This document shows positions 25,603 through 35,423 of a stretch of DNA of 64,000 nucleotides, in pieces; positions within the stretch are counted from its first letter, which is position 1; every line of letters begins with the position of its first letter. Both the position numbers and the translations under genes were made by a program. The notes beneath the pieces are model-generated. The model ran no database searches. It was not told where the DNA came from and saw only the letters and a program-made list of their open reading frames with translations. The DNA comes from Fontimonas thermophila (lineage in GTDB: Bacteria; Pseudomonadota; Gammaproteobacteria; Nevskiales; Nevskiaceae): positions 46,399-110,398 of the forward strand of contig NZ_FOOC01000005.1 of NCBI RefSeq assembly GCF_900113085.1, in the 5' to 3' direction.

Positions 25603-26394
25603 TCAGCCGCGGCTGGCCAGCCGCTCGGCGAGCACCGCGGCCGGCAGATAACCGTTCACGACCTCGCCGTCGGGTAGCACGAGCATCGGCGTGCCGCGCA
25701 GGCCGAGCTCGGCGCCGAGCATCCATTCGCGCTCGACGGGGTTGTCGCAATTCGCATCGCCGGTGACCGGCATGCCGGCCTTGGCCTGCGTCAAGGCCTG
25801 CTTGCGGTCGGCGGCGCACCAGACCGCTTGCGCCTTGCGGAACGACTCGGTGTCCGGACCGCTGCGCGGGTAGAAAACGTAGCGGATCTCGATGCCGCGC
25901 TTGGTGTACTCGTCGATCTCGCGGTGCAGTTTGCGGCAGTAGCCGCAGTCGATGTCGGTGAACACGGTCACCGCATACTTGGCTTTACCGTTCTGCGGTC
26001 CGAAGACGATCATGTTGTCTTCGCCCAGGGCCTCGAGCTTGGCGATGCGGTCGCGCTTGCGCTTGTTCTCGGTCAGGCTGACGCCCTTGGTGAGATCGAT
26101 CAAATCGCCTTCGATCAGATAGCGGCCATCGGCCGTGACATAGCCGAACAGCGCGCCCTGCTGGATTTCGTAGAGCCCTGGCGCATCGGCCGGGCGGATG
26201 TCCTCGGCGCGGATGTTCGGCAGCACCACGCGCACGCGCTCGCGGATCGCCTCGATGCCCGCGTCCGCGACGGCACCGGCCTGCGGTGCCTGGCTCGGCT
26301 CGACGGTGGGTTTCTTCGGGTCGTATGGTGGGGCACATGCAGCCACGGCACTGGCCAGCACAGCGGCAAGGAGCGGATGGCGGATCGGATTCAT
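25603..26394 (-). CDS. dsbC: DsbC-type thiol-disulfide isomerase, predicted lipoprotein
   Basis: A 263-residue periplasmic disulfide isomerase that reshuffles wrong disulfides. The N-terminal DsbC dimerisation domain (GLYEIQQGALFGYVTADGRY-type segment, 73-92) precedes a thioredoxin domain with active site FTDIDCGYC (Cys150-Cys153) and the cis-Pro loop GTPMLVLPDG. Two further cysteines (WCAAD and NCDNP) form the usual structural disulfide. The signal sequence ends in VAAC at Cys20, a good lipobox, suggesting membrane anchoring rather than the soluble form of E. coli DsbC. A perfect terminator follows. Confidence 0.93.
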   Translation of the reverse strand: MNPIRHPLLAAVLASAVAACAPPYDPKKPTVEPSQAPQAGAVADAGIEAIRERVRVVLPNIRAEDIRPADAPGLYEIQQGALFGYVTADGRYLIEGDLIDLTKGVSLTENKRKRDRIAKLEALGEDNMIVFGPQNGKAKYAVTVFTDIDCGYCRKLHREIDEYTKRGIEIRYVFYPRSGPDTESFRKAQAVWCAADRKQALTQAKAGMPVTGDANCDNPVEREWMLGAELGLRGTPMLVLPDGEVVNGYLPAAVLAERLASRG

Positions 26395-26470
26395 GAACGG
26401 TCCTGCAAAGAATCGGAAGCGTGATTATGACAGCAGCGTGGGGCGCAGATTCCCTGCCCCGCCGGCGCGC

Positions 26471-27397
26471 TCAGGCGCGCGGATGATGCCGGGCATGGAT
26501 CTCGCGCAGACGGGCGCGGGCAACGTGGGTGTAGATCTGGGTCGTCGACAGATCGGCATGGCCCAGCAGCGATTGCAGCACCCGCAGATCTGCACCGTGG
26601 TCGAGCAGGTGTGTCGCAAAGGCATGGCGCAGCGTATGCGGAGACAAGGGCGTGCGGATGCCGGCCGCTGCTGCGTAGCGTTTGATCAGGTGCCAGAAAT
26701 TGTGCCGGGTCATGGCCTGCCCACGCGCGGTGAGAAACAGGGCATCGACGCTGCGGCCGTCGGCGAGCGCCGGACGGGCGCGCTGCACGTAGCGGCGCAA
26801 CCAGTCGAGCGCGATCTCGCCGATCGGCACCAGACGCTCCTTGCCGCCCTTGCCGACCACCTGCACGACACCGGCGCGCAGATCGACGCTGGCCGCCTTG
26901 AGCCCGACCAGTTCGCTGACGCGCAGCCCGCTGGCATACATCAGTTCCAGCATCGCGCGGTCTCGCAATCCGAGATCCGTCGTCGCATCCGGCGCCGCGA
27001 GCAGGCGTTCGACCTCCTCCTCCGACAGATGCTTGGGCAGGCGCAGTCCGAGCCTGGGGGAGTCCAGACGCGCGGTCGGATCGTCCTGGCGCTGCTGGTC
27101 GGCATGCAGGTGGCGGTAAAACTGGCGCAGTGCCGACAGTAACCGCGCCTGCGACCGCGGCGCGAGGACGCGGGCAGCGAGATAGGCCTTGATCTCGACC
27201 TCTCCGGCCGTGGTCAGCGCAGTGCCGCGCACACGCAGCCAGCGCGCGAACAAGCGCAGGTCGGAGCGGTAGCTCGCCTGGGTATTGGCCGACAAGCCTC
27301 GCTCCAGCCACAAGCGATCGAGGAAGCGCTCGATCGCCGCATCATCCTCGGCGGACGGCCGCTCAGCCAGGGCATGGGGTAAATCCAGTGATTTCAC
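26471..27397 (-). CDS. xerD: Site-specific tyrosine recombinase XerD
   Basis: A 308-residue XerD, which with XerC resolves chromosome dimers at dif under FtsK control. Catalytic residues are in place: Arg159 (ASGLRVSEL), Lys183 (VGKGGKERLVP), His254 and Arg257 (LSPHTLRHAFATHLL), His280 (LLGHADLSTTQIYTHV) and Tyr289. The N-terminal SAM-like domain has LSANTQASYRSDL. The start is a GTG at 27397, the only start codon before the conserved region. It is 73 bases from the dsbC start in the same direction; xerD next to dsbC is a common arrangement. Confidence 0.95.
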   Translation of the reverse strand: MKSLDLPHALAERPSAEDDAAIERFLDRLWLERGLSANTQASYRSDLRLFARWLRVRGTALTTAGEVEIKAYLAARVLAPRSQARLLSALRQFYRHLHADQQRQDDPTARLDSPRLGLRLPKHLSEEEVERLLAAPDATTDLGLRDRAMLELMYASGLRVSELVGLKAASVDLRAGVVQVVGKGGKERLVPIGEIALDWLRRYVQRARPALADGRSVDALFLTARGQAMTRHNFWHLIKRYAAAAGIRTPLSPHTLRHAFATHLLDHGADLRVLQSLLGHADLSTTQIYTHVARARLREIHARHHPRA

Positions 27398-27461
27398 GAC
27401 AGGGGAGCTTACACGGCAGCCGGCGTTCCCGTGTGCATGACCGCACCGTGATAATACGCAT

Positions 27462-28211
27462 ATGCTCAGACGCCTGTTCGATGCGCTCTATGCGCCGCTC
27501 GCCACCCTCATCGTCGTCCCGGTCACCGTGCTTGTCTGTCTCATCGTCATTGCCGGACCGACGCTTCCGATCCGTCGCGAACTCGGCCGCGCCGGCGTGC
27601 GGCTGATGCTGGCGAGCATCGGCGTGCCGCTGCGGGTGCGTGGCCGCGAGCATCTGCCGCAAGGTCCGTGCATCGTCGTCGCCAACCACGCCAGCTATCT
27701 CGACGGGCTGGTGCTGACTGCGGCATTGCCGCGCACGTTCAGCTTCGTCGTCCAGGACGGCGCCGCGAACTGGCCGTTGATCGGCCTGACCCTGCGGCGC
27801 ATGGGCGTGATCTTCGTCAACCGCGCATCGGCCCTGCAGAGCGCCCGCCTGACCCGGCAGCTGATCCGCCGCCTGCACGATGGCGAGCCACTCGCGATCT
27901 TCGCCGAGGGCACGTTCAGGGCAGAGCCCGGTTTGCTGCCGTTCAAGAACGGGGCCTTTCTGATCGCGGCGCGCACGCACACGCCGGTGGTGCCGGCCGG
28001 CATCCGCGGAACACGCCGGCTCTACGGCGGCGACCGCCGCCTGCCGCGCTGGAGTGCGGTCGAGATCGTATTCCGGCCACCTTTGCGCGCCACTGGCAGC
28101 GACCGCGAAGCGGCGCTACGCCTGCGCGACCTCACCCGCCAGCACGTCCTGGCACTGTGCGGAGAACCCGACCGGCATCTGGCGCCATCGGCGGCGGACG
28201 CCGACCTCTGA
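27462..28211 (+). CDS. 1-acyl-sn-glycerol-3-phosphate acyltransferase-like (PlsC family)
   Basis: A 249-residue membrane acyltransferase. One N-terminal transmembrane helix (PLATLIVVPVTVLVCLIVIAG) precedes the PlsC domain with NHASYLD (His76-x4-Asp81), the phosphate-binding AEGTFR segment and VPAGIRGTRRL. It likely adds the second acyl chain to lysophosphatidate, or acts in lysophospholipid repair; substrate cannot be told. It is divergent from xerD across 64 bases and followed by a flavoprotein gene in the same direction. Confidence 0.9.
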   Translation: MLRRLFDALYAPLATLIVVPVTVLVCLIVIAGPTLPIRRELGRAGVRLMLASIGVPLRVRGREHLPQGPCIVVANHASYLDGLVLTAALPRTFSFVVQDGAANWPLIGLTLRRMGVIFVNRASALQSARLTRQLIRRLHDGEPLAIFAEGTFRAEPGLLPFKNGAFLIAARTHTPVVPAGIRGTRRLYGGDRRLPRWSAVEIVFRPPLRATGSDREAALRLRDLTRQHVLALCGEPDRHLAPSAADADL

Positions 28212-28287
28212 ATCGGCTATCCTGCGCGCCCCGCGCATCGATCCGGACGGACCTGTGCGCGGCACGCCCACCGCAGCAGATCCACGG

Positions 28288-29610
28288 ATGATTCTCAGCA
28301 GACGCCGTTCCCGCGGCTGGACCAACTGGTCCGGCACCGTGCGCTGCGAACCCTCGCACTGCGCACACCCGGTCACTGTCGAGCAAATCCAGGCCGAAGT
28401 GCTGCGCACCGCCGAGGAAGGCCAGCGTCTGCGGGTGATCGGCAGCGGCCATTCGTTCTCGCCGCTGTGCTGGACCGACGAGAACCACCTCGCGCTGGAC
28501 CGCTTCACCGGAATCGAGTCCACCGACTTCGAACGCAAGCGCGTCTGGGTGCGTGCCGGCACCCGGCTCGGCCGTCTCGTCGAACATCTGGCCGACCGCG
28601 GTCTTGCGCTCGCAACCGTGCCCAGCCATCGCGGGATCACACTCGGCGGCGCGTTGGCGACCGGCACCCACGGGTCGGGGGCACACTTGGGCAATCTGGC
28701 CGCGCAGGTCACCGGGCTGCGTCTGATCTGCGCCGATGGCGCCGTGCGCACGGTCTCCTCCGATCAGGATCCCGACCTCTTCCATGCCGCCGCCGTATCG
28801 CTGGGCGCACTGGGCGTGATCACGCATGCCGAGCTGCAATGCGTCGATGATCACCGGCTTGCCGTCACCTGCGAGGCGATGACACTGGCGGAAATGCTCG
28901 AACGTCTCGATCAACTCCAGCGCGACCATCGCCACTGCGAGTTTCTCTGGTTTGTTCACACCGATACCGTCGTGCTGCGCCGTTTTGACGTGACGGATGC
29001 ACTGCCGACGCTGCTTGCGCCGGTCAAACACGTGCTGCGCCGTGGCGCCCATGCGTTGATGTTCCGCGGCATGGCCGAGACCACGCGCCGGCTGCCCGCC
29101 CTGACCGGCGCGTTCGACCGTCTGACGGCGCGCATGATCCACGGCTGCACCGACGTACTGCATGCGCGCGATGTCGACTCGGATCTCTGGTGCGGCCGCT
29201 TCCAGCAGCTCGAATACGCGCTGCCGGCCACCGATCTCGCGCCGGTGCTGCGCGCATTGGCGATGCTGATCAAGGCGCTTGGCATCCGCGTGCATTTTCC
29301 GTTACAGGTGCGCTTCGTCGCCGCCGATGCGCATTGGCTGTCACCGCACTACGCGCGTAACAGCGCCTGCGTGGCCGTCCCCGCCTATCCGGACATGCGC
29401 TTTGACGATTACTTCGCTCCGATCGCCGAACTCTTCGAACGTCACGACGGCCGCCCGCACTGGGGCATGATCCACGAGCTATCCGCCGAGCAACTGCGCA
29501 GCCTGTATCCGCGCTTCGACGACTTCCGCGCGCTGCGGCGGCGCTGCGATCCGCGCGGGGTGTTCTTGAACCCCTACCTCGCCACGCTCTTTGACGAACG
29601 CCTACGCTGA
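28288..29610 (+). CDS. FAD-binding aldonolactone/alditol oxidase family protein
   Basis: A 440-residue flavoprotein of the VAO type. The FAD domain has [12 protein letters not shown], a [19 protein letters not shown] stretch in the right order and [13 protein letters not shown]. The C-terminal ALO domain contains [11 protein letters not shown] and ends [15 protein letters not shown]. Relatives oxidise sugar lactones or alditols; the substrate is unknown. The ATG at 28288 is the likely start; a GTG at 28255 is also possible. It overlaps zapE (stop TGA and ATG share the A at 29610), so both are probably co-transcribed. Confidence 0.85.
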   Translation: MILSRRRSRGWTNWSGTVRCEPSHCAHPVTVEQIQAEVLRTAEEGQRLRVIGSGHSFSPLCWTDENHLALDRFTGIESTDFERKRVWVRAGTRLGRLVEHLADRGLALATVPSHRGITLGGALATGTHGSGAHLGNLAAQVTGLRLICADGAVRTVSSDQDPDLFHAAAVSLGALGVITHAELQCVDDHRLAVTCEAMTLAEMLERLDQLQRDHRHCEFLWFVHTDTVVLRRFDVTDALPTLLAPVKHVLRRGAHALMFRGMAETTRRLPALTGAFDRLTARMIHGCTDVLHARDVDSDLWCGRFQQLEYALPATDLAPVLRALAMLIKALGIRVHFPLQVRFVAADAHWLSPHYARNSACVAVPAYPDMRFDDYFAPIAELFERHDGRPHWGMIHELSAEQLRSLYPRFDDFRALRRRCDPRGVFLNPYLATLFDERLR

Positions 29611-30701
29611 TGTCGCCAACGCCGCTACCGCCGCGACTGCGCTACGCACACGATCTTGCGCACGGTGGCTTCGTGCACGATGCCGCACAGGCACGGGCCG
29701 TCGAGGCCCTGCAACGGATCTATGACGCGCTGGCGGCGTCGCCGCCGCGGCGCCGTTTCGGCCTGGGCCCACGGCGCTGGACGCCGGTACGCGGCCTGTA
29801 TCTGTGGGGCGGGGTCGGCCGCGGCAAGACTTATCTGATGGACGCGTTCTGCGAGTCGCTGCCGGCGCAGACACGACTGCGCACGCATTTTCACCGCTTC
29901 ATGCTCGACGTGCACGAGCGCCGCCGCCGCTACCCGGACGCACGCGATCCGCTCAAACTCGTCGCCGCCGAATACGCACGCACGATACGTGTGCTCTGCT
30001 TCGACGAGTTCTTCGTCTCCGACATCGCCGACGCGATGATTCTCGCGCGTCTGTTCGAGAACCTGTTCGCCCACGGATTGACGCTGGTTGCGACCAGCAA
30101 CATCCCGCCGCAACGGCTCTACGAGAACGGCCTGCAGCGCGCCAATTTCCTGCCGTTCATCGATGTGCTCCAGCGCCACGTCGATGTGCTCAATGTCGAT
30201 GGCGGTATCGATTACCGCCTGCGCACACTGACCCGCGCCGAGATCTATCACAGCCCCTGTGACGCGCAGGCCGAGGCCAACCTGGAGCGCTGGTTCGCCG
30301 AGCTCGCACCGGAACCGGGCCGTCCGAACGAGGCGCTGTGCATCCACGGCCGCATCATCCGCAGCCGCCGGCTCGCCGACGGCGTGGCGTGGTTCGACTT
30401 CGCACAGCTCTGCGAGGGCCCGCGCGGAGCCGCCGACTACATCGAGATCGCACGCACCCACCATACGGTGCTGCTGTCGCGCGTCCCGCAGATGACGGTC
30501 CTGCACGAGGACGCGGCACGCCGCTTCATCACGCTGGTCGATGAGTTCTACGACCGCGGCGTCAAACTGATCATCGCCGCCGACGTGCCGCAGTCCGCGC
30601 TCTATGTCGGCGAGAAGTCGCGTTTTGAGTTCCAGCGCACGCAGTCACGGCTCACCGAGATGCAGTCGCAGGAATACCTGGCGCGGCCCCATCTGCCTTG
30701 A
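29610..30701 (+). CDS. zapE: Cell division ATPase ZapE (AFG1-like)
   Basis: A 363-residue AFG1/ZapE-type ATPase, which associates with the Z-ring under stress. Walker A is GGVGRGKT (67-74) in a [15 protein letters not shown] context, Walker B is [16 protein letters not shown], and [18 protein letters not shown] and the terminal [19 protein letters not shown] match the family. The length is normal. Translation is coupled to the upstream flavoprotein gene by TGATG. It converges on hldE. Confidence 0.95.
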   Translation: MSPTPLPPRLRYAHDLAHGGFVHDAAQARAVEALQRIYDALAASPPRRRFGLGPRRWTPVRGLYLWGGVGRGKTYLMDAFCESLPAQTRLRTHFHRFMLDVHERRRRYPDARDPLKLVAAEYARTIRVLCFDEFFVSDIADAMILARLFENLFAHGLTLVATSNIPPQRLYENGLQRANFLPFIDVLQRHVDVLNVDGGIDYRLRTLTRAEIYHSPCDAQAEANLERWFAELAPEPGRPNEALCIHGRIIRSRRLADGVAWFDFAQLCEGPRGAADYIEIARTHHTVLLSRVPQMTVLHEDAARRFITLVDEFYDRGVKLIIAADVPQSALYVGEKSRFEFQRTQSRLTEMQSQEYLARPHLP

Positions 30702-30738
30702 TGCGCGCGATGCGCACCGGCGCGCGGGCGATCGTCGG

Positions 30739-32172
30739 TCACGGCAGTTGACGCGCGCGCTCGATGATGCGGGTGGTCGAGTAACCCTCGTGAAAATCGA
30801 GCACGACGACACGGCCGCCATGGGCAGTGACGATGTCGTGTCCGGCGATCTGTTCGATCCGGTAGTCCCCACCCTTGACCAACACGTCGGGGAGCACGCG
30901 CCCGATCAGCCGGGCTGGCGTGTCCTCGGAAAACGGCACCACCCAATCGACGCTGCGCAGGCCGGCGAGCACGCGCATGCGGTCGGCACAGGTGTTGAGC
31001 GGTCGCGTCGGGCCTTTGAGCCGGCGCACCGAATCATCATCGTTGACCGCGACGATCAGCACATCGCCGAGCCGGCGCGCCGCCTCCAGATAGCGGACAT
31101 GACCGGCATGCAGCACGTCGAAACAGCCGTTGGTCATGACCACGGTCTCGCCGCGCGCGCGCGCAGCCGCTACCAGCCTCAGCAGCGTGTCTTCGTCGAC
31201 GACGCCGGTGTCGGCATGCGGGTGATGCAGCGCTGCCTCGAGTTCCGCAGCGCTGACCGTGGCCGTGCCGAGCTTGCCGACGACGATGCCGGCAGCGACA
31301 TTCGCAAGCCGGCAGGCCTGTGGCAATTCGACACCGGCGGCGAGCGCCGCGGCGAGCGTCGCGATGACGGTATCGCCGGCGCCGGTCACGTCGAAGACTT
31401 CACGGGCCTCGGCCGGCAGGTGCAGCGGTGGCTGCGCAGCGCGCAGCAGGCTCATGCCTTTTTCGCTGCGCGTCAGCAGCAACGCCTCGAGCCCGAGACG
31501 GGCGCGCAATGCCTCGGCGCGGGCGAGCAGATCGGCGTCGTCCACGGCCGTGCCGGCCACTGCTTCCAGTTCCGGCACGTTGGGGGTGAGCAGTGTCGCA
31601 CCGGCGTAGCGCGCATAGTCGGTGCCTTTGGGATCGACCAGTACGGGTTTGCCGGCAGCGCGCGCCAGCCCGATCAGCGCGGCGACATCGACGAGCGTTC
31701 CCTTGCCGTAATCCGAGCAGACGACGATGTCGCAATCGGCGAGGCACTGGGCAAAACGCTGCCTGAGCGATGCGCGGTCAAAGCCGTCAGTGCAATCCAG
31801 GGATTCCTCGAAATCCAGCCGCAGCAGTTGCTGGTTGCGCGACAGCACGCGCAGCTTGGTGATCGTCGGCAAGCTCGGGCTTTCGATCCACTCGGCCTCG
31901 ATGCCGCGCGCCTGCACCAGCGCGCGCAACTCGGCGCCGGCGGCATCGCGCCCGATCACGCCGAGCAGGCGCACCCGTGCCCCCAGTGCGGCGACGTTGA
32001 GCGCGACATTGGCTGCACCGCCGGCGCGTACCTGATCGGCGCGCACGCGCACCACCGGCACCGGCGCCTCTGGTGAGATCCGCTGCACCGGACCGGTCCA
32101 GTAGCGGTCGAGCATCACGTCGCCCACGATCAGCACGCGGGCATGGCCGAAACTGGTCAGCGCTGAATTCAT
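30739..32172 (-). CDS. hldE: Bifunctional heptose 7-phosphate kinase / heptose 1-phosphate adenylyltransferase HldE
   Basis: A 477-residue HldE, the usual length, making ADP-heptose for the LPS inner core. The N-terminal PfkB kinase domain has [20 protein letters not shown] and [18 protein letters not shown]. The C-terminal nucleotidyltransferase domain starts at [19 protein letters not shown] with the HxGH site and contains [15 protein letters not shown]. The ATG at 32172 is preceded by GGGAGCG. It marks the left border of the LPS region, next to ilvE and in the same direction, with 129 bases between. Confidence 0.97.
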   Translation of the reverse strand: MNSALTSFGHARVLIVGDVMLDRYWTGPVQRISPEAPVPVVRVRADQVRAGGAANVALNVAALGARVRLLGVIGRDAAGAELRALVQARGIEAEWIESPSLPTITKLRVLSRNQQLLRLDFEESLDCTDGFDRASLRQRFAQCLADCDIVVCSDYGKGTLVDVAALIGLARAAGKPVLVDPKGTDYARYAGATLLTPNVPELEAVAGTAVDDADLLARAEALRARLGLEALLLTRSEKGMSLLRAAQPPLHLPAEAREVFDVTGAGDTVIATLAAALAAGVELPQACRLANVAAGIVVGKLGTATVSAAELEAALHHPHADTGVVDEDTLLRLVAAARARGETVVMTNGCFDVLHAGHVRYLEAARRLGDVLIVAVNDDDSVRRLKGPTRPLNTCADRMRVLAGLRSVDWVVPFSEDTPARLIGRVLPDVLVKGGDYRIEQIAGHDIVTAHGGRVVVLDFHEGYSTTRIIERARQLP

Positions 32173-32301
32173 CCGCTCGCTCCCGGGCCAGAGGTCATGG
32201 CACCGCCGATCGGGCGAACGCATGGTTCGCAAGATACGGCCCTCCCGGCCGGGCCCGACGCGCCCGGTCCGGATCCAGGCAAGCGGGGACGGCAACGGGC
32301 A

Positions 32302-33225
32302 TCAGACGTGGGTCAGCCAGTGGGCATACCGCTCGCTACGGCCTCTGACCACATCGAGATAGGCTTTCTGCAGCCGCTCGGTGATCGGGCCGCGCGAGCC
32401 GCTGCCGATCGGCCGGTTGTCGATCTCGCGGATCGGCGTGACCTCGGCGGCGGTGCCGGTGAAGAACGCCTCGTCGCAAACATAGACTTCGTCGCGGGTG
32501 ATGCGCCGTTCGCGCACCTCATAACCGAGATCCCGCGCCAGTTGCATGACCGAGCGGCGGGTGATGCCATCGAGCGCCGAGGTCACGTCCGGCGTGCTGA
32601 TGACGCCGCCGGTGATGATGAAGATGTTCTCGGCGCTGCCTTCGGCGACATAGCCTTCGGGATCCAGCATCAGCGCCTCGTCGTAACCGTCGCGCAGGAC
32701 CTCGTTGAGCGCCATCGACGAATTCAGATAATTGGCATTGGCCTTGGCCCGGCACAGCGAGGCATTGACGTAGTGACGCTGGAACGAGCTGGTCTTGACG
32801 CGGATGCCGCGCTCCATGTTGTCGGCGCCCAGATACGCACCCCACGGCCAGGCGGCGACGATCACGTGCGTCTGCAGACCGGTGGCACGCAATCCCATGC
32901 CTTCGGAACCGTAGAACACCATCGGCCGGATGTAAGCCTCCTCGAGCCGGTTGGCGCGCAACACCTCTTTTTGCGCCTCGTCGAGCTGCGCCGGCGTCCA
33001 CGGCATCTTCATGCCAAGGATCTTGGCCGAGTTGAACAACCGCTGCGTGTGTTCCTGCAGGCGAAAGATCGCCGTGCCGCGCGGCGTCTTGTAGGCACGC
33101 ACGCCCTCGAAGCAGCCGACACCGTAGTGCAGCGTGTAGGTCAGCACGTGGGTCGTGCACTCGCGCCAGGGTTTGAGCGCGCCGTCATACCAGATGTAGC
33201 CGTCGCGGTCGGCGAATGAAGTCAT
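32302..33225 (-). CDS. ilvE: Branched-chain amino acid aminotransferase
   Basis: A 307-residue class IV PLP aminotransferase making Leu, Ile and Val from their oxo acids. DGYIWYDGALKPW at the start, LHYGVGCFEGVRAY, the PLP Lys region LCRAKANANYLNSSMA and GYVAEGSAENIFII are diagnostic. The length is exactly that of IlvE. In pseudomonads ilvE sits between glnE and LPS-core genes; here glnE lies 12.5 kb away with the sugar genes between, which supports a conserved genomic site. Confidence 0.97.
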   Translation of the reverse strand: MTSFADRDGYIWYDGALKPWRECTTHVLTYTLHYGVGCFEGVRAYKTPRGTAIFRLQEHTQRLFNSAKILGMKMPWTPAQLDEAQKEVLRANRLEEAYIRPMVFYGSEGMGLRATGLQTHVIVAAWPWGAYLGADNMERGIRVKTSSFQRHYVNASLCRAKANANYLNSSMALNEVLRDGYDEALMLDPEGYVAEGSAENIFIITGGVISTPDVTSALDGITRRSVMQLARDLGYEVRERRITRDEVYVCDEAFFTGTAAEVTPIREIDNRPIGSGSRGPITERLQKAYLDVVRGRSERYAHWLTHV

Positions 33226-33282
33226 GGGAAATACCAGGAACAGTCGGGAATCGTGGAATTATAGGGGTTGCGCCCGGCTATC

Positions 33283-33296
33283 ATAGGGCGCCCTAT
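33283..33296. promoter_or_regulatory. Perfect 14-base palindrome between ilvE and GT9
   Basis: ATAGGGC-GCCCTAT is a perfect dyad in the 93-base divergent gap between ilvE and the GT9 gene. It could be an operator or part of overlapping promoters. No known binding-site consensus is matched. Confidence 0.3.
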
Positions 33297-33318
33297 CGTT
33301 GACCACAGACCCGCGCAC

Positions 33319-34344
33319 GTGACCGATCGCCCGGCTGAGCCTTCGCGCATCCTGATCGTGCGTCTGTCTGCGCTCGGGGATCTGGTGTTTTGCACCAGTC
33401 TGCTGGACGGACTGCGCCGACGTTTCCCCGATGCCCACATCGCCTGGCTCGCCCAGTCCGGCTTTGCCGGCGTGCTGCATGAGGATCCCCGTGTGGACGA
33501 GGTGATCGCCATCCCCAAAGACACGTTATCCTCGCCGTCCGCGCTGTTGCGGCTGCGGCACCGCCTGCATGCGCGGCGCTACGACTGGGTGATCGATGCC
33601 CAGGGGCTGGCCAAGTCGCGGCTGCTGGCGTCGCTCGCGGGCGGGCATCGCATCGGCTTTCGCTCCAAGGAGCCACTCGAGTGGCTGCTGCACGAGCGGA
33701 TCGACAAAGGCGGCAATCCTGCCGACATCGCCTCGGAATATCGCTTTCTTGCGGAAATGCTGACCGGTGTGCGCGCCGGACCGCCGCAGCTGCCGGTGAG
33801 CGATCGAGCCGCCGCGCGGGTTGCGGCGGCGCTGCGCACGCATGGCCTTGCGCCGGGCTTCGTCGCGCTGTGTCCGTTTACGACACGGCCGCAGAAGCAT
33901 TGGCCGGATACGCATTGGCCGGCGCTGGCACAAGCACTCGTCGCCGCAGGCTTGGGCCCCTGCGTGGTGTTCGGCGGCCCTGCGGAACGGGCGCGCGCCG
34001 AGCAACTGGTCGCGCAGATGCCGCCGGGCAGCGTCAACCTCGCCGGCTCAACTGCCCTGCCCGACCTCGCCGCGTGGCTTATGCAGGCACGGCTCGTCGT
34101 CGGGGTGGATACCGGGCTTACGCATATCGGCATCGCCGTACGCCGGCCGACGGTCGCGCTGTTTGGTTCGACCTGTCCTTATACCGGCGGCGCGGACACC
34201 CCGCTGGCCGTGCTCTACGATGCGCTTCCCTGCGCGCCGTGCAAACGCCGTCCGACCTGTGGCGGCGCCTGGACCTGCATGCGCCAGCTCACCCCCGAGC
34301 GGGTCGTCGCCGCGGCCCTGCGCCTGTGCGAGACCGGCACATGA
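33319..34344 (+). CDS. GT9 family glycosyltransferase (heptosyltransferase-like, WaaC/WaaF type)
   Basis: A 341-residue GT9 enzyme, probably adding heptose to the LPS inner core. RILIVRLSALGDLVFCTSLLDGLRRRFP opens the fold in two conserved parts, AWLAQSGFAGVL follows, and the C-terminal donor site has VGVDTGLTHIGIAVRRPTVALFG, with PCAPCKRRPTCGG near the end. The start is a GTG at 33319; a TTG further upstream would lie in the palindrome region. Its stop overlaps the next gene by ATGA. It is the only GT9 gene in the window, so a second heptosyltransferase, if any, lies elsewhere. Confidence 0.88.
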   Translation: MTDRPAEPSRILIVRLSALGDLVFCTSLLDGLRRRFPDAHIAWLAQSGFAGVLHEDPRVDEVIAIPKDTLSSPSALLRLRHRLHARRYDWVIDAQGLAKSRLLASLAGGHRIGFRSKEPLEWLLHERIDKGGNPADIASEYRFLAEMLTGVRAGPPQLPVSDRAAARVAAALRTHGLAPGFVALCPFTTRPQKHWPDTHWPALAQALVAAGLGPCVVFGGPAERARAEQLVAQMPPGSVNLAGSTALPDLAAWLMQARLVVGVDTGLTHIGIAVRRPTVALFGSTCPYTGGADTPLAVLYDALPCAPCKRRPTCGGAWTCMRQLTPERVVAAALRLCETGT

Positions 34345-35423
34345 AGATCCTGCACGTCGAAACCGGGATGCATTTGTACGGCGGCGCCCAGCAGGTTGCC
34401 TATCTGCTGGATGGTCTTGCCCGCCGCAAGATCGACAACATCCTGGTCTGTCCGCCGGGTGCGGCGATCGGACAGCGTTTTGCCGACAGCCCCGTCAAGG
34501 TCGTCGAAATCCCGTGCAGTGGCGACCTCGACCTGGGTTTCGTCATGCGGCTGCGGCGCAGCATCGCGCGCGAGCATCCCCAGCTCGTGCATCTGCATTC
34601 GCGCCGCGGCGCCGACGTGCTCGGTGGGTTCGCCGCGCATTTAGCCGGCGTGCCGGCGGTGCTGTCGCGCCGCGTCGACAATCCGGAGATCGGCTGGTGG
34701 GCGCGCTGGAAATACCGGCGCTATGCCCGCGTGATCTGCATTTCCGAGGGCATCGCCGCAGTCCTGCGCCGTGAAGGCGTCGAGCCGGAGCGCATCCGCG
34801 TCGTGCGCAGCGTCGTCGATGCGCGGGCGTGGATCGCACCGGCACCGCAGGCCGAGCTGCGCGCAGTCTTCGGCATCCCTGCGGGCCGACTCATCGCCGG
34901 GGTCGTCGCGCAGTTGATCGAGCGCAAGGGGCATAAGGTGCTGTTTCAGGCGCTCGCGCGCATGGCGGCGGACGAACGTCCTTTCGTGATCTGCTTCGGC
35001 CAGGGGCCACAACGCCGCCAGCTGGATGCGGACATCGCCCGACTGGGGCTTGCCGAAGACGTGCGCTTCGCCGGCTTCCGGGACGACCTGCCGCGCTGGA
35101 TGGGCGCACTCGATCTGCTCGTACACCCGGCCTATATGGAAGGGCTCGGGGTGTCGCTGCTGCAGGCCGCGGCCGCTGGCGTGCCGATCATCGCCACGCG
35201 GGTCGGCGGCATTCCGGAAGCCGTGCGCGACGGCGAGAACGGGCTGCTGGTCGCGCCCGGGAACGTCGAGGCCCTGCTTGCGGCACTGCGCCGGCTCATC
35301 GGCGATGCGCCCCTGCGCGCGCGTCTTTCCGCCGGTGGCCGGGCGCTGATCGCCCGCGAGTTCTCGATCGACGCGATGGTCGAGGGCAATCTCGCCGTCT
35401 ATCGCGAGCTCGTGGAACCCTGA
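34341..35423 (+). CDS. GT4 family glycosyltransferase
   Basis: A 360-residue retaining GT-B glycosyltransferase. KILHVETGMHLYGGAQQVAYLL is the N-terminal acceptor half, ICISEGIAAVLRREGV the linker, and AGVVAQLIERKGHKVL and VHPAYMEGLGVSLLQAAAAGVP form the donor site with the E-x7-E pattern. It is coupled to the GT9 gene by ATGA, so the two likely act in sequence on the LPS core. It converges on the next gene with a 25-base overlap of the ends. Confidence 0.88.
   Translation: MKILHVETGMHLYGGAQQVAYLLDGLARRKIDNILVCPPGAAIGQRFADSPVKVVEIPCSGDLDLGFVMRLRRSIAREHPQLVHLHSRRGADVLGGFAAHLAGVPAVLSRRVDNPEIGWWARWKYRRYARVICISEGIAAVLRREGVEPERIRVVRSVVDARAWIAPAPQAELRAVFGIPAGRLIAGVVAQLIERKGHKVLFQALARMAADERPFVICFGQGPQRRQLDADIARLGLAEDVRFAGFRDDLPRWMGALDLLVHPAYMEGLGVSLLQAAAAGVPIIATRVGGIPEAVRDGENGLLVAPGNVEALLAALRRLIGDAPLRARLSAGGRALIAREFSIDAMVEGNLAVYRELVEP

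Noticed and set aside
33681..34340. Long N-terminal extension of the GT4 gene inside the GT9 gene
   Set aside because: It is an out-of-frame reading of GT9; the ATG at 34341 opens the GT4 fold and forms an ATGA overlap.
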